Positions 1-16,571 are shown, counted from the first letter of the stretch. The stretch is DNA of 16,571 nt from Penaeus vannamei (GCF_042767895.1 NC_091573.1:30708096-30724666), one strand, 5' to 3'. Translations and numbers: made by a program. Notes: a model not told the origin generated them from the sequence alone.

Positions 1-3000
1 ATATATGTGTATATATTGTGACCTCCATAACTATGAAATAGAATATGGAGATATATACTTGGGCATAATGCTACACTGGTGCATCTTTTCAGTTTCTGAT
101 ACTTGGATTGTAGTTAATGATTTTTGTGTTTATAGATGATTTGTCAAGAATACAGTTAAAGTATATGCTTTTCATTTCACAGAATAGATTATGAACCCTA
201 TTTCCAAGTCTCTACCATCTATGTGAATCATTCTTTGCTTGTGTATGAAGGCTGGAAAAGAAAATAGAAAAAGAGGGGAAAAATAAGAAAAATTCCAGAT
301 ACATACTGGACATGAAGATGGAATGAAAAAGCAGTTTATATATTCCCATACACAGACAACAGTACATATCAATCTCAACATCCTGAGGGCAGAAGAAACA
401 TCCACACCACCCACCACACACGTCCATATCTTGTTAAACTGCAGCAACAAGGAAATACACCCACTTTATATACCTACTGTTTTTCATATGGCATATATAT
501 ATATCTCCAAGTCTACAATTGATATAATAAATTTTCTGGTTCTCTAAAATGCATTGCAATCATCACTCTAAATAATTCCTACTATATCATAGCCCATTAA
601 TCAATGATCACTATATATGGAAAAAACATCAAGGCAAACTTAGGATGGAATGGATGACATCAAAAATACATCCTATTTCTAAACACGAAGATGATGTTGT
701 CATGGAGCAGTTGCTATTTCTCCGAGTTTGGGTAAAACATCTGCTAAGAGGAAACAGAATCACAGAATCGCATTCTGAGTAATGCTCTTTCTCACATAAA
801 GATAACTGGCATCTATCTAAGGTATTTGACTTTATTCTAACAATGCAATTAGATTGTCTACAAAAATATGCAAGCAAAATCATAGCATATGTCATTAATA
901 AATTTGTCAGCTCTTTAGGGAGTTTCCAAGATCACATTCAGGGATACATGTTTTTTTATCTAATAAAAGGAATACCATAATTTCTGTTAACTTGAAGATG
1001 ATAATGAATATGCCTGTTATACTACTTATCATCAGAAAAAAAGGGAATAATATTATACTGTTTTATTCAGTAAACTAATGATGTGTAATTAACTTTCAAT
1101 AAAATTACCAATTCAAACACTCCTACACAGTTCAGTCCACTAATATGGCACAACTAAAAAAGTGGTTATAACGGCAGTCTGCAAATCTTTTGCAATCAAA
1201 ATAAAATGAACTAATGAACAGAACTGAAATCAGTTCTCTACTCTACCTAATGTTTTCCTAGGAAAATTTGAGAGGTATTTGAGCAATGTCACTATCTTGG
1301 CTTTGGATACTACTTTTTCATGTCATGTAACAAAAAAAACAATCTGCTATGTGAGACAATTACCCTTTTCAGATACAGTTACAAGAGGAATATTCACTTT
1401 GAATGGACTCTTCTCTACTATTACAATTGGAAACCATACCTCATACAATAATGCTACAGACCCTTACTTGAACTAAATTTACATACAAATTTCATTGTTT
1501 TTGATAATTTCTTTCTTACTTCACTGAGGGAAACAAAACAACTTCACTGGCTGAAATCAAATAAACTGAAGTATGACAAAAAATCTTAATGGACAAAACA
1601 TATTTTCTAATACCTTTCTTCCCCTGAAGAAAGGTTAAAAGAAGAAAACTGGATATTATTAATTCCTCCATATATCATATTAGTGAAGTAACTATGATAC
1701 TGGAATCCACTGTTTTGTAGCATCTGAAATTAGATATACTCTGTCTTTTATGGATTCCATCAAACCTGTTGTCTATAATCATTTAATATCTAGAAATACT
1801 AGAGATATACCCTGACATAAAGAATCTTGAATATAGAAAAAATACTCATATTTGTCTATCCTCTACTAAAACAAAAACTGATGCAATAAATAATCCCTGT
1901 GGAATTCTAGCTATAATGAAATTCTTGCACATTTTAAACTTCCTGGACTTGGCTCTTGGCCATTGTGAGGCATTCTGAATATATCACATCTCTCTATTCA
2001 TCATTTGTATATGTGCTTTGCTACAACACTGATCCCATTACTGACAAGTAAAATTTTCAGTGAAGTCCAGCATTAGTGCATGCCCTTCCGTGCTTCGGCA
2101 ATTGCTCAGCTTATGGTTGGAAAAGCAAGATTTTATCTTTTCAATTGGGACATATGCTCATGACACTGTGTAACATCAACTGATGTATGTGATTATTCAC
2201 CATGATATGATAGCACATTACCCACTGGCAATGGTCTACCCTGAGTCTTGCCCTTCACTCTGTATGATTACATTTCAGCAAATATGGAATATCTGTCTCT
2301 GCCTATTGGTTCACATGTCTTCTGTCTGACTTCTTACTGTTATTCTGTAGAACCTTTACTATGCTTTTGCAAATTTTTGTCTTTATGATGACAAAAGAAA
2401 GAGAATGTAACTTTTCTGTCCTTATCTGGTGAAGTTATCCTACATTTACCTGTGTTTAAATTGGAAAATTACACATCTTCCATTCCATTCTATAGAGAAC
2501 AGTATACTTGTATCTACTGTGTATATACACATTTTCTCTATTCTTGAGAGTTTACTAGTTTCTTCCTTGCTATATCTATCATTAACATGTTGCAATAACA
2601 AATATGAATTACTGTCTGAACAATAATTCAATGCTATTCATGTTTCTTACAGTAAAGGTGCTATCTTATACCATGTGAAAATCAAATATGCAAACTTGCT
2701 CATATCCTGTGTTTGCCTCCTGTAGATGACTACAACATAGGCAGCAACAAAGCAGGCAACTGCATAGAGAGCAAGTAATGATAAGCAATTCAAAGCCAAA
2801 TTCATTTTGCAATAACTATTATCCTACCAAGTCTTCACCTCATTGTCACCTTATCTGTAGAGCAGGCAGTGCCTTGTGCTACTTGATTCATGTTACAACC
2901 GTCAAGCAAGAAATATCCTGTAGTAAAAATAATAAAAGTCCTTTACCACTGCATGTTACTACCTACAGCCCCTTCCATAAATTGACCAGTTAATCTCAAA

Positions 3001-3690
3001 CACAAACAGAAATTCTGCTGCATTACCTATCAACATTTATGACTATTCACTGTGTGCTAGTGATTGATATGACAGATTGAAGAAAACAGAACATGAAGAT
3101 GCAGAATTCAAAATCATATTGTATCAATAGTCCCTATGATAAAAATCATATATAAAAAGAAAATGTCTTCTACATGCACTTTTCTTAACCTAAGGCACAA
3201 CAGTGCACAAATAGAAGATACAGCTGGCATAATGCATTCAACAGTTCATCCAGACAGAAACAAACCAACTTAAAAGGGCATGAAATGCAGAACCCTTCCT
3301 AAAAAAAAATAAATCCATACTTGCATGGTAATGTTTTCAAATCCAAATTGAAAAAAAAAGAAAAAAACTTGAAAATTACAATGAATCCTTCATAAGTGAT
3401 TTCTACATACATACATACACATGCATTTCAGTTTGTGCAATGAGGTTACATTAGCAATAAACCAATATAATATCTTTGATCTTTCATCCCATGGAAATTG
3501 TGTCAATATCTCCTATGCAAATCTTTTACCACTGCTTTCATAAAAAAGGTAACAGAATAAAAATATTGTACACCCGTTATGCAGAGAGATGGTCTAGCTT
3601 CTCTCCCACTATTTCAGTTCTACAGTTCTAAAGAATGGCCTACAATATTAGTTTCTACTGAGTAAAAGCAACACAAAGAGAAGAATAGAA
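1..3690. other. AT-rich stretch with no supported gene
   Basis: I see no coding gene, tRNA or rRNA in this 3.7 kb. The longest open frames are under 100 codons, are not joined by plausible splice sites into anything recognisable, and have low-complexity hydrophobic translations typical of AT-rich non-coding DNA. Only short microsatellites are present, for example ACAT units at 3405-3418 and several A and T runs. The right end probably holds the distal 3' untranslated region of the minus-strand SPRYD3 gene. The rest is best read as intergenic DNA, or intron of a gene lying outside the window. Confidence 0.6.
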
Positions 3691-3700
3691 AATATTGGGG

Positions 3701-3706
3701 TTTATT
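3701..3706 (-). promoter_or_regulatory. candidate SPRYD3 polyadenylation signal (AATAAA)
   Basis: The plus strand reads TTTATT, so the minus strand reads AATAAA, 338 nt after the SPRYD3 stop codon. It is followed on the minus strand by a T/G-rich stretch containing CTTTGTGTTGC, which fits a downstream processing element. The hexamer is canonical, but hexamers are common by chance in AT-rich DNA. Confidence 0.4.
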
Positions 3707-3832
3707 GTCAGTACACATAAATGACCCTGAACTTATAAGAATAAGCATTTTTTTCTCTCTCCATGTTCTTATTACTGTTTACATATAAGTGTGAGTAAAG
3801 ATGCAATATAGGACACATTACGAGAAATGAAG

Positions 3833-3838
3833 TTTAAT
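3833..3838 (-). promoter_or_regulatory. alternative SPRYD3 polyadenylation signal (ATTAAA)
   Basis: The plus strand reads TTTAAT, which is ATTAAA on the minus strand, about 206 nt after the SPRYD3 stop. ATTAAA is the commonest variant signal, and a TGTGTCC stretch follows. It could give a shorter 3' untranslated region than the AATAAA site further downstream. This is inferred from the motif only. Confidence 0.25.
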
Positions 3839-4043
3839 GTAAGGCTTGATTTTTTTCTTTTTTTTTTCTTTTTGTTTTCTCCTGTCATTTATGTAAATCA
3901 TATTCAAGGAGTTGGAAAGTGGTACAATAAATAGAAAATGTAGTTTACCACCCATATATGTTACTCTTTCGAGGAAAAATCTGCACTATGTCAATAAAGA
4001 TAGTATGAGATAGAAAGATGAGTGTTGCAATGCAATTCATGTA

Positions 4044-10798
<6,755 letters not shown>

Positions 10799-10854
10799 CT
10801 GTGGAAGGAAAAAAAAAAAATTACAATGAACACACCTTCTCACTGTAACTGTTA

Positions 10855-11012
10855 GAAGAGACAGAAGAGAGTAAGAGAAAGAGAAAGAGAAGAAGGGAGA
10901 GAGGGAGAAGGGAGGGATGGGAGACAGATAGAAAGAGAGAGGGAGAGGGAGAAAAGAGGGAGAGGGTGGAGGGAGAGATGGAGGAGAGAGATAGAGAGAG
11001 ATAGAGAGAGAA

Positions 11013-11067
<55 letters not shown>

Positions 11068-11071
11068 AGAA
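10855..11071. repeat. GA-rich purine tract ending in (GA)24, cut by the assembly gap
   Basis: The plus strand is almost pure purine, first imperfect (AGAGAAAG, GGGAGAGG and similar), then uninterrupted GA from 11017 to 11064, and it ends against the run of N. It lies in the SPRYD3 intron (or 5' region) upstream of exon 10798-10525, so the SPRYD3 RNA carries the TC strand here. This is opposite to the large repeat downstream of that exon. The gap probably exists because the repeat could not be assembled. In arthropods GA repeats near promoters can bind GAGA-type factors; that role is only a possibility here. Confidence 0.9.
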
Positions 11072-11571
11072 NNNNNNNNNNNNNNNNNNNNNNNNNNNNN
11101 NNNNNNNNNNNNNNNNNNNNNNNNNNNNNNNNNNNNNNNNNNNNNNNNNNNNNNNNNNNNNNNNNNNNNNNNNNNNNNNNNNNNNNNNNNNNNNNNNNNN
11201 NNNNNNNNNNNNNNNNNNNNNNNNNNNNNNNNNNNNNNNNNNNNNNNNNNNNNNNNNNNNNNNNNNNNNNNNNNNNNNNNNNNNNNNNNNNNNNNNNNNN
11301 NNNNNNNNNNNNNNNNNNNNNNNNNNNNNNNNNNNNNNNNNNNNNNNNNNNNNNNNNNNNNNNNNNNNNNNNNNNNNNNNNNNNNNNNNNNNNNNNNNNN
11401 NNNNNNNNNNNNNNNNNNNNNNNNNNNNNNNNNNNNNNNNNNNNNNNNNNNNNNNNNNNNNNNNNNNNNNNNNNNNNNNNNNNNNNNNNNNNNNNNNNNN
11501 NNNNNNNNNNNNNNNNNNNNNNNNNNNNNNNNNNNNNNNNNNNNNNNNNNNNNNNNNNNNNNNNNNNNNNN
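11072..11571. other. assembly gap of exactly 500 N
   Basis: The run of N has a round length, which usually marks a gap of unknown true size. It lies between the head-to-head SPRYD3 and TMEM141 genes and probably hides the rest of the GA repeat. It may also hide the SPRYD3 start exon, a 5' exon of TMEM141 and their promoter region. Confidence 0.97.
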
Positions 11572-11764
11572 AGAAGTTATGGGGGAACAATATCTTGTAA
11601 TTTGCCTGAAATTGTAATGGTAATGATAGCAGCCATCAGGAGTTCAAAGACATAATTTTAATTACAGATTAAATTTTTATGTTATTTGTAGAATGTTATG
11701 TTTTCTTTTCTTTTCTTTTTCATGATTATATTTTGCTAAATGAGGCTCTCTATTTCCAGGGAAG
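11572..11764 (+). other. 5' side of TMEM141 with a probable splice acceptor
   Basis: This AT-rich stretch ends in a pyrimidine-rich run and CTATTTCCAG (AG at 11758-11759), only 5 nt before the TMEM141 start codon. This looks like the 3' end of an intron in the 5' untranslated region, which would put the first TMEM141 exon and its promoter in the gap or further left. If the AG is not used, transcription could start within this stretch; I see no convincing core promoter motif. Confidence 0.45.
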
Positions 11765-12376
11765 ATGAATAACAATACAGAATTGATCAACCAGTACAAA
11801 GATGCCTTCCCTGCATTTGGAGGCTACATGGAATGTATGTCTCGCACTCTCTTGACTGGCCTCTCATCCTTCTGTCTAGGTAAATAAATCAGGTATATAT
11901 CCATGAAAAAAAAGTCTGTGAGACTTAGGGATACATAGATTTATTGATTAAATTATTATTTATTCTGTAAGATTTATTTTACATTCCATTTAGAGAAAGG
12001 TATAAATGTGAATGAATAAATTTACAGTGCAAGAGATTTCTTTGACTGAAACTGGTCAAATACATCTCTTGTGTTGTGAAGGCATTCATTCTCTTTCATA
12101 CTTTTTCTGCAGGCGTTGCAATGAATAATGTTCAATAAATACATTTCAGCATTTGGTGGCACCTACATAACTCAGCATCTGACGAGCAAGTATCTGCCTT
12201 ATGGGCGCAAGAATCACATCATAGTGTCCAGTCTGATTGCATGTGCTGTTGCATACAAAGTCACATCCATAAGGGCAGAGGCTTGCCAGGCTGGGTGGAT
12301 GGCAGCTGAAGATAAACATACATATTTAAACCCTATTTCTGAAAGAGAAAAAACTGTTGATGTAGAAGAAGAATAG
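11765..12376 (+). CDS. TMEM141: transmembrane protein 141 homologue, two coding exons
   Basis: Exons 11765-11879 and 12150-12376 join in phase (CTA G|CA TTT, Leu-Ala-Phe) to give 113 residues, close to human TMEM141 (108). Visible features: a short polar N-terminus with a Y..AFPAFGGYMEC motif (residues 11-24), a first hydrophobic segment at about 29-45, a loop with LPYGRK (54-59), a second hydrophobic segment at about 61-76, then the conserved VTSIRAEAC (76-84) and an acidic tail. The start is the first ATG of the exon and matches the family's N-terminal length. TMEM141 is a small membrane protein of unclear function. A better-looking acceptor 37 nt upstream (exon from 12113) would give Gly-Val-Ala-Met-Asn-Asn-Val-Gln and a stop, so the true junction or a one-base sequence error needs checking. 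GTPBP6 starts 69 bp after its stop. Confidence 0.85.
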
Positions 12377-12445
12377 AAAATGAATATGTAGATGTTATTA
12401 TTATTATTATTTTTTTAAGATCCTTAGAAATATTTTATAAACAAA
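12377..12445 (+). other. 69-bp spacer between the TMEM141 stop and the GTPBP6 start
   Basis: The whole intergenic distance is 69 bp. It contains no AATAAA, two tiny upstream reading frames (ATG at 12380, stop at 12389; ATG at 12392) and an ATT/T-rich run ending in TTTAAG at 12414-12419, which looks like a splice acceptor 26 nt before the GTPBP6 ATG. Either the two transcripts overlap, or GTPBP6 is expressed from a joint transcript. The variant signals AATAGA (12372) and TATAAA (12436) are too weak to decide. Confidence 0.6.
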
Positions 12446-14391
12446 ATGGCTCTTTTTTTGAGTTCATGTTTGACAAAGTCTGTTCATAGAACATTATATA
12501 TGAAATTTGCTCAGGTATACTTAAACAACTCCAGATGTACAAGTAGTGTTTCATTTGATTTTTCCAAGAGTTGTACTGTGCAGAATGTCAAGTTTACAAA
12601 CCACAAAGTTCAAAATTGGGATATCCTAGAAAACAAATGTACAGGTATTTGTAACAGGTGCCACTTTAAGAATGCCATTTTAAACCATACGAGAAGCTTC
12701 ACCACTTCAAAATCCATGTTAAAAAAGAAGAAAAAGGCCACCAAGAGAATGACGCCTCCCCCAGAGGACACAGATGAGGATTTTGAGAAAAGCATCCTTG
12801 AAGATCCGGACTTCAGTAATCTGAGGGAAGGCATAGAAGACTTGAACATCAGGAAGTACCTCTCTGGGAGTGTTAGTCATATTGGGACTATAGTTCTGCA
12901 GCCATGGGTGAAATGGGGACCAAAAATGAAGCGGAATACAACTGCGCAACTGATGTTGGAAGAGGCAGCAACATTGGTGTCTACTCTTCCAGGAGTCAAG
13001 GTTGTGGCAAAGGTAAGAATGAAGAAGGTGAATGGTCTCTATGACCAGAGGTCAGTATACCTAAGACTGGTTTATGAAGGATGATAAGTATCAAAATCCT
13101 CCAGAAGTTCAGTATGTGCTTTGTTTGGATTTTTTTTTTTTTATGATATTTTCAGGTAGTTTCATTATTCATTCATACTGTATGCAATTTATGATCTTAT
13201 ACAATATTCAAAACTTCTGAGAAAGCTCCCTCTTATGTATACATTAGGAAATCCTTTGTTCATTGAAACATTTAATGCATAGCCTAGGCTTTGCTTAATA
13301 CTAAAATTTTGCCTTTCTCCACTAGGAAGTGGTACCTGTGAAGAGTTTGGATGGAAAGATGATATTTGGTTCTGGAACCCTTGCAAGGCTCATCTCAGAG
13401 GCTCGTACCACAAGAACGGCAGTATCTGTGTTTATCAGTGTTGACATGTTAAAGAGAAGTCAGATAGAGTAAGTATATGTTGGGTTCAGGGGCGGGTCCA
13501 GAGAATTTTCTGGTAAGGGGCACAGGGGATAACAACAATAAATTTAGGGGGACCGCCACATTATATATACAGGGGACCATTATGACTAGTCAGTGACCAA
13601 TGGGGGGGCACACAGGATGGCCAATCAGATTGTAGGGGGGCCACCATGGAAACCCCACCTCTGGTTGGGTTCCATATATATGCTAAACATTCTTTGCATG
13701 GGGATTCTGTTCCTTTGATTGATGCTGACATGACTTGAGTGTTTTCTTGGTTACAGGGAACTAGAAGCAGCCTTTGGCATGAAGGTTTGGGATCGGTACT
13801 CTGTTGTCCTTGGTATCTTCCAGCACAATGCTCACACAAGAGAAGCAAAGCTGCAGGTTGCCCTTGCTGAGTTACCTTATATCAGGTTTGTCAGATTTTG
13901 TGGATAAGTGATAATTGATTGTATAATTCTTTAGTGTTAGCTATAATATGCAGTATCAGAACTTAGACTTATTTATACTCCTACTTCAGTTGATAGTTGC
14001 CATGAAATTATACTGAATAGTTATTTATTTTTTACCAGTACAATACAATAATGTTGTATGGTTCTGTTATCTACTGCAGGAAAAGATTGCCTGGAGAGAG
14101 AGAGAGGATGATGATAATGGAGAGAGAAAAACGTATTCGTAATGCCCTGAACAGACTAGCTGGGAAAAGAGCACTAATTAGAAGAGGACGTACGAGGTCA
14201 AATTTACCCACTGTTGCTGTTGTAGGGTACACCAACTCAGGTGCTTAGCCTTATAAGCATGCTTTTTTTTATATATATATAGTTGTTTTGATGGCTATAT
14301 GTATATATATCTATATATCTATATCTTTGTCTTTATCTGTTTCTATATCTTTATCTATCTATCACTATTTATTTGCACACATTATATATAT

Positions 14392-14478
<87 letters not shown>

Positions 14479-14711
14479 ATGTGTATATGTGTGTGTATGT
14501 GTATATGTGTGTGTATGTGTATATGTGTGTGTATGTGTATATGTGTGTGTATGTGTATATGTGTGTGTATGTGTATATGTGTGTGTATGTGTATATGTGT
14601 GTGTATGTGTATATGTGTGTGTATGTGTGTGTATGTGTGTGTGTGTATGTGTGTGTGTATGTGTATATGTATGTGCTTATATATGCGTGTGTATGTGTGT
14701 TTATGTGTATA

Positions 14712-14763
<52 letters not shown>

Positions 14764-14817
14764 TATGTATATATGTATATATGTATCTATATCTATATCT
14801 ATATCTATATCTATCTA

Positions 14818-14889
<72 letters not shown>

Positions 14890-16146
14890 TTTTTTGTGTA
14901 AGCCTTTTATGCTGATTTGATATTTTCTGTACATTTCTTTTATATAAAGATTTTATATTGGTATAGGAAGCTATCCAAAAATATCTTAGGGTATTTAATG
15001 CGTGTTTGCAGGTAAAACATCCTTGATTAGATCCATCACTGGAGACGAGAGTGTTGAGGGAAAGAACAGTCTCTTTGCTACTCTGGACGTTACAGCACAT
15101 GGAGGCAGACTTCCGTGTGGCCTTGAAGTTGCTTTTATTGATACTGTAGGATTCATACAAGACATCCCAACAGAATTGGTTGCATCCTTTAGGGCAACTT
15201 TGGAAGATGCAGTTTGTGCTGTAAGTATGCATGCAGAAATTAAATGAAGTTACTGATATTTCCTTGTGTTTCCTCTTCTTGTATCTCCTCTCTCTCTTTG
15301 TCTTTGATCTATCTCTCTCTCTCTCACTCTTCTTCTTCCTTCTCCATCTCTACCTCCATCTCCATCTCCATCTCCATAGAAATAAATTTAGTGGATATAT
15401 GTATGTAGTAAAGAATAAAACTATTGTGCTTAACAAAAATAACATTCCAGGATGTAGTGATCCATGTACGAGATGCCAGCCACCCAGATTATGAGCTGCA
15501 AGGCATTACAGTACATGAGACACTGTCATCTCTCCCACTCTCTGAAGAAACACCAGTTATTACTGTAGCAAACAAGGCTGATTTAACATTGGTGAAGCCT
15601 GAAGATGAATTTGGAGAACACATGCTGTCTGCTACCACTGGCCAAGGTAAGGGAAATCTTGGTAAGGATGTACTATTTATGATATAACAATGGACATGAT
15701 AATATATCTTTGGTGTTTGGACTCAAGCAAACTTTATTTTGTACTTTTTTATTATAGGTATTCCAGAATTTTTAGATTATTTACAAGAAGTGGTGCTAAA
15801 AGTGACTGGGAGACGCTCGTGGCGATTTTCCCTGCCTACAGGTTCCCCTGAAATACAGTAAGTTGTATGTTCTGGCATTAGAGGAATATCCTGCAGGATA
15901 TTTCTTTTAAAAGAAATGCAAGCCATGTCAAACTAATGTTAGGAATTTCATGAGATGATAAGAAGTGTGAAATCTTACCATACATACCTTTTATAATAAG
16001 CCTAACTTATTTGCAGATGGTTACGTAATGTTGCTGGAATAGTGAGTGAAGAGATGGACCCAGAGAATCTTCAGGTTACCAAGATTGTTGCTGTTCTTAC
16101 TGATCAAGAATTAGCTGTATATAATCGCAATTTTGGAAAGTCTTAG
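12446..16146 (+). CDS. GTPBP6: mitochondrial HflX-family GTPase (putative GTP-binding protein 6), eight exons
   Basis: Exons: 12446-13012, 13326-13468, 13757-13885, 14080-14240, 15012-15220, 15451-15646, 15758-15857, 16017-16146 (stop TAG 16144-16146). All junctions are GT-AG and in phase, giving 544 residues (human about 516). The first 36 residues lack acidic residues and carry Lys11, Arg15, Lys20 and Arg30, fitting a mitochondrial targeting sequence. The HflX N-terminal domain spans about 145-280, including LQPWVKWG and the FGSGTL and LEAAFG motifs. The GTPase domain has G1 GYTNSGKT (329-336), G2 around Thr357 (LFATLD), G3 DTVGF (377-381), G4 NKAD (444-447) and G5 SAT (463-465). The hydrophobic residue after DTVG is typical of HflX. 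Human GTPBP6 acts on mitochondrial ribosomes in subunit recycling and large-subunit assembly; the same role is inferred here. The start ATG has A at -3 and G at +4. The segment between the N-terminal domain and G1 is shorter than in the human protein. Confidence 0.94.
13479..13671. mobile_element. 177-bp non-autonomous hAT-type element (MITE) with 8-bp target duplication
   Basis: The element at 13487-13663 starts CAGGGGCGGG and ends with the inverse complement of CAGAGGTGGG, so its ends match at 8 of 10 terminal bases. It is flanked on both sides by the perfect direct repeat GTTGGGTT (13479-13486 and 13664-13671). An 8-bp target duplication and CAGGGG-like ends are marks of the hAT superfamily. 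It is much too short to encode a transposase and is richer in G and C than its surroundings, with several G runs. It lies in GTPBP6 intron 13469-13756, its left end 18 bp after the donor site. Confidence 0.85.
14262..14886. repeat. AT/GT compound microsatellite with an 18-bp tandem
   Basis: The tract comprises AT-rich microsatellite to about 14470 (including TA runs from about 14383), eight copies of an 18-bp unit (ATGTGTGTGTATGTGTAT) at 14469-14612, irregular GT/GTAT, a (GT)n run at about 14717-14755, CTATAT/CTAT units near 14786-14820, and (AT)n to about 14886. Together they fill most of GTPBP6 intron 14241-15011. The long open frames of Tyr-Ile or Val-Cys repeats in this tract are products of the repeat and not genes. 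Confidence 0.95.
15276..15377. repeat. pyrimidine-rich tract with (CTCCAT)4
   Basis: A CT-rich low-complexity stretch in GTPBP6 intron 15221-15450 ends with four CTCCAT units at 15354-15377. It is short and lies about 75 bp before the acceptor of the next exon, so it may simply be part of intronic noise. Confidence 0.8.
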
Positions 16147-16571
16147 CTGTTAACAAAGTTGGAATTCTTCAATAGTGTGATAATGTATATTTGTTTCTTA
16201 TTTTCATTATTTTTTTTCAAGCTTCATGATAACCTTGACTTTTATGGCCAATTAGAATGTTCTGTTTTTAATACATTGTAGAACAAGAAAGAGTTTATGG
16301 ATTCACAGCATTTGTATTACTATCCAAAAATATAAACCAGTGTCCATGAAAGAAATTGCAAGAGGTTAATAAGGAGTGTTCTGTTTAACCCAGTGTCTGT
16401 TGATGGTATAACATAATGCCATGTCCAGAGTAATTTTAGTTTATTATTTGTGTTTACATAGAGATGGCTCCACAAGTGCTTAGTCATGAAGAGTCAATGA
16501 TTAGTCCTACCTTTCTCTTTTGTTTACCCTTCATTGATTTTCAGAAAGATTCCTTTTCACAATTTCTATTT
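16147..16571 (+). other. GTPBP6 3' untranslated region and flank
   Basis: AT-rich sequence after the GTPBP6 stop, with no further coding exon in view. No canonical AATAAA is present on the plus strand. The variants AATACA (near 16270) and TATAAA (near 16331) are possible weak polyadenylation signals. Where the transcript ends cannot be told from the sequence. Confidence 0.45.

Noticed and set aside
1279..1476. 65-codon open frame with several Asn-X-Thr sites
   Set aside because: No recognisable domain, no supporting splice partners, and a length expected by chance in AT-rich DNA.
12128..12376. A separate 82-codon gene starting at the ATG at 12128
   Set aside because: The family's N-terminal part is encoded in exon 11765-11879 and joins in frame at 12150; the ATG at 12128 lies in the intron of that model.
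13561..13848. 95-codon minus-strand open frame
   Set aside because: It is the antisense of the hAT element and GTPBP6 exon 13757-13885.
14288..14920. Long Tyr-Ile and Val-Cys repeat open frames
   Set aside because: They are translations of AT and GT microsatellites inside a GTPBP6 intron, open in several frames at once.

Overview
This is nuclear DNA of an animal. Every gene here is split by short GT-AG introns, the non-coding DNA is AT-rich, and the introns carry very long simple repeats. Protein similarity (recalled from the families, not searched) suggests an arthropod. The microsatellite load would suit a decapod crustacean such as a penaeid shrimp, but the species cannot be fixed from the sequence alone.

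Layout: 1-3690 has no gene that I can support. From 4044 to 10798 the minus strand carries nine exons of a SPRYD3-type protein with two SPRY domains, and every exon junction keeps the frame. Its last exon ends at a stop at 4044-4046; its first exon is missing, upstream of 10798. The intron at 8264-10524 holds a 2-kb composite repeat: hexamers and CT dinucleotides, a 12-bp tandem, about 72 copies of a 22-bp minisatellite, then CT and hexamers again. From about 10855 a GA-rich tract runs into a run of exactly 500 N (11072-11571).

On the plus strand, beyond the gap, come TMEM141 (two exons, 11765-12376, 113 aa) and, only 69 bp after its stop, GTPBP6 (eight exons, 12446-16146, 544 aa), a mitochondrial HflX-family GTPase. 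Its second intron contains a 177-bp hAT-type non-autonomous transposon with a perfect 8-bp target duplication. Its fourth intron splits the P-loop and holds about 0.6 kb of AT/GT repeats. 16147-16571 is 3' flank.

SPRYD3 and TMEM141 are head-to-head, with both 5' ends in or next to the gap, so a shared promoter may be hidden there. TMEM141 and GTPBP6 are head-to-tail and close enough that a joint transcript is possible. I see no shared pathway among the three. I found no convincing new biological system. The points most worth checking are the TMEM141-GTPBP6 spacing, the inverted GA/TC tracts flanking a SPRYD3 exon, the shortened GTPBP6 linker, and the transposon insertion.
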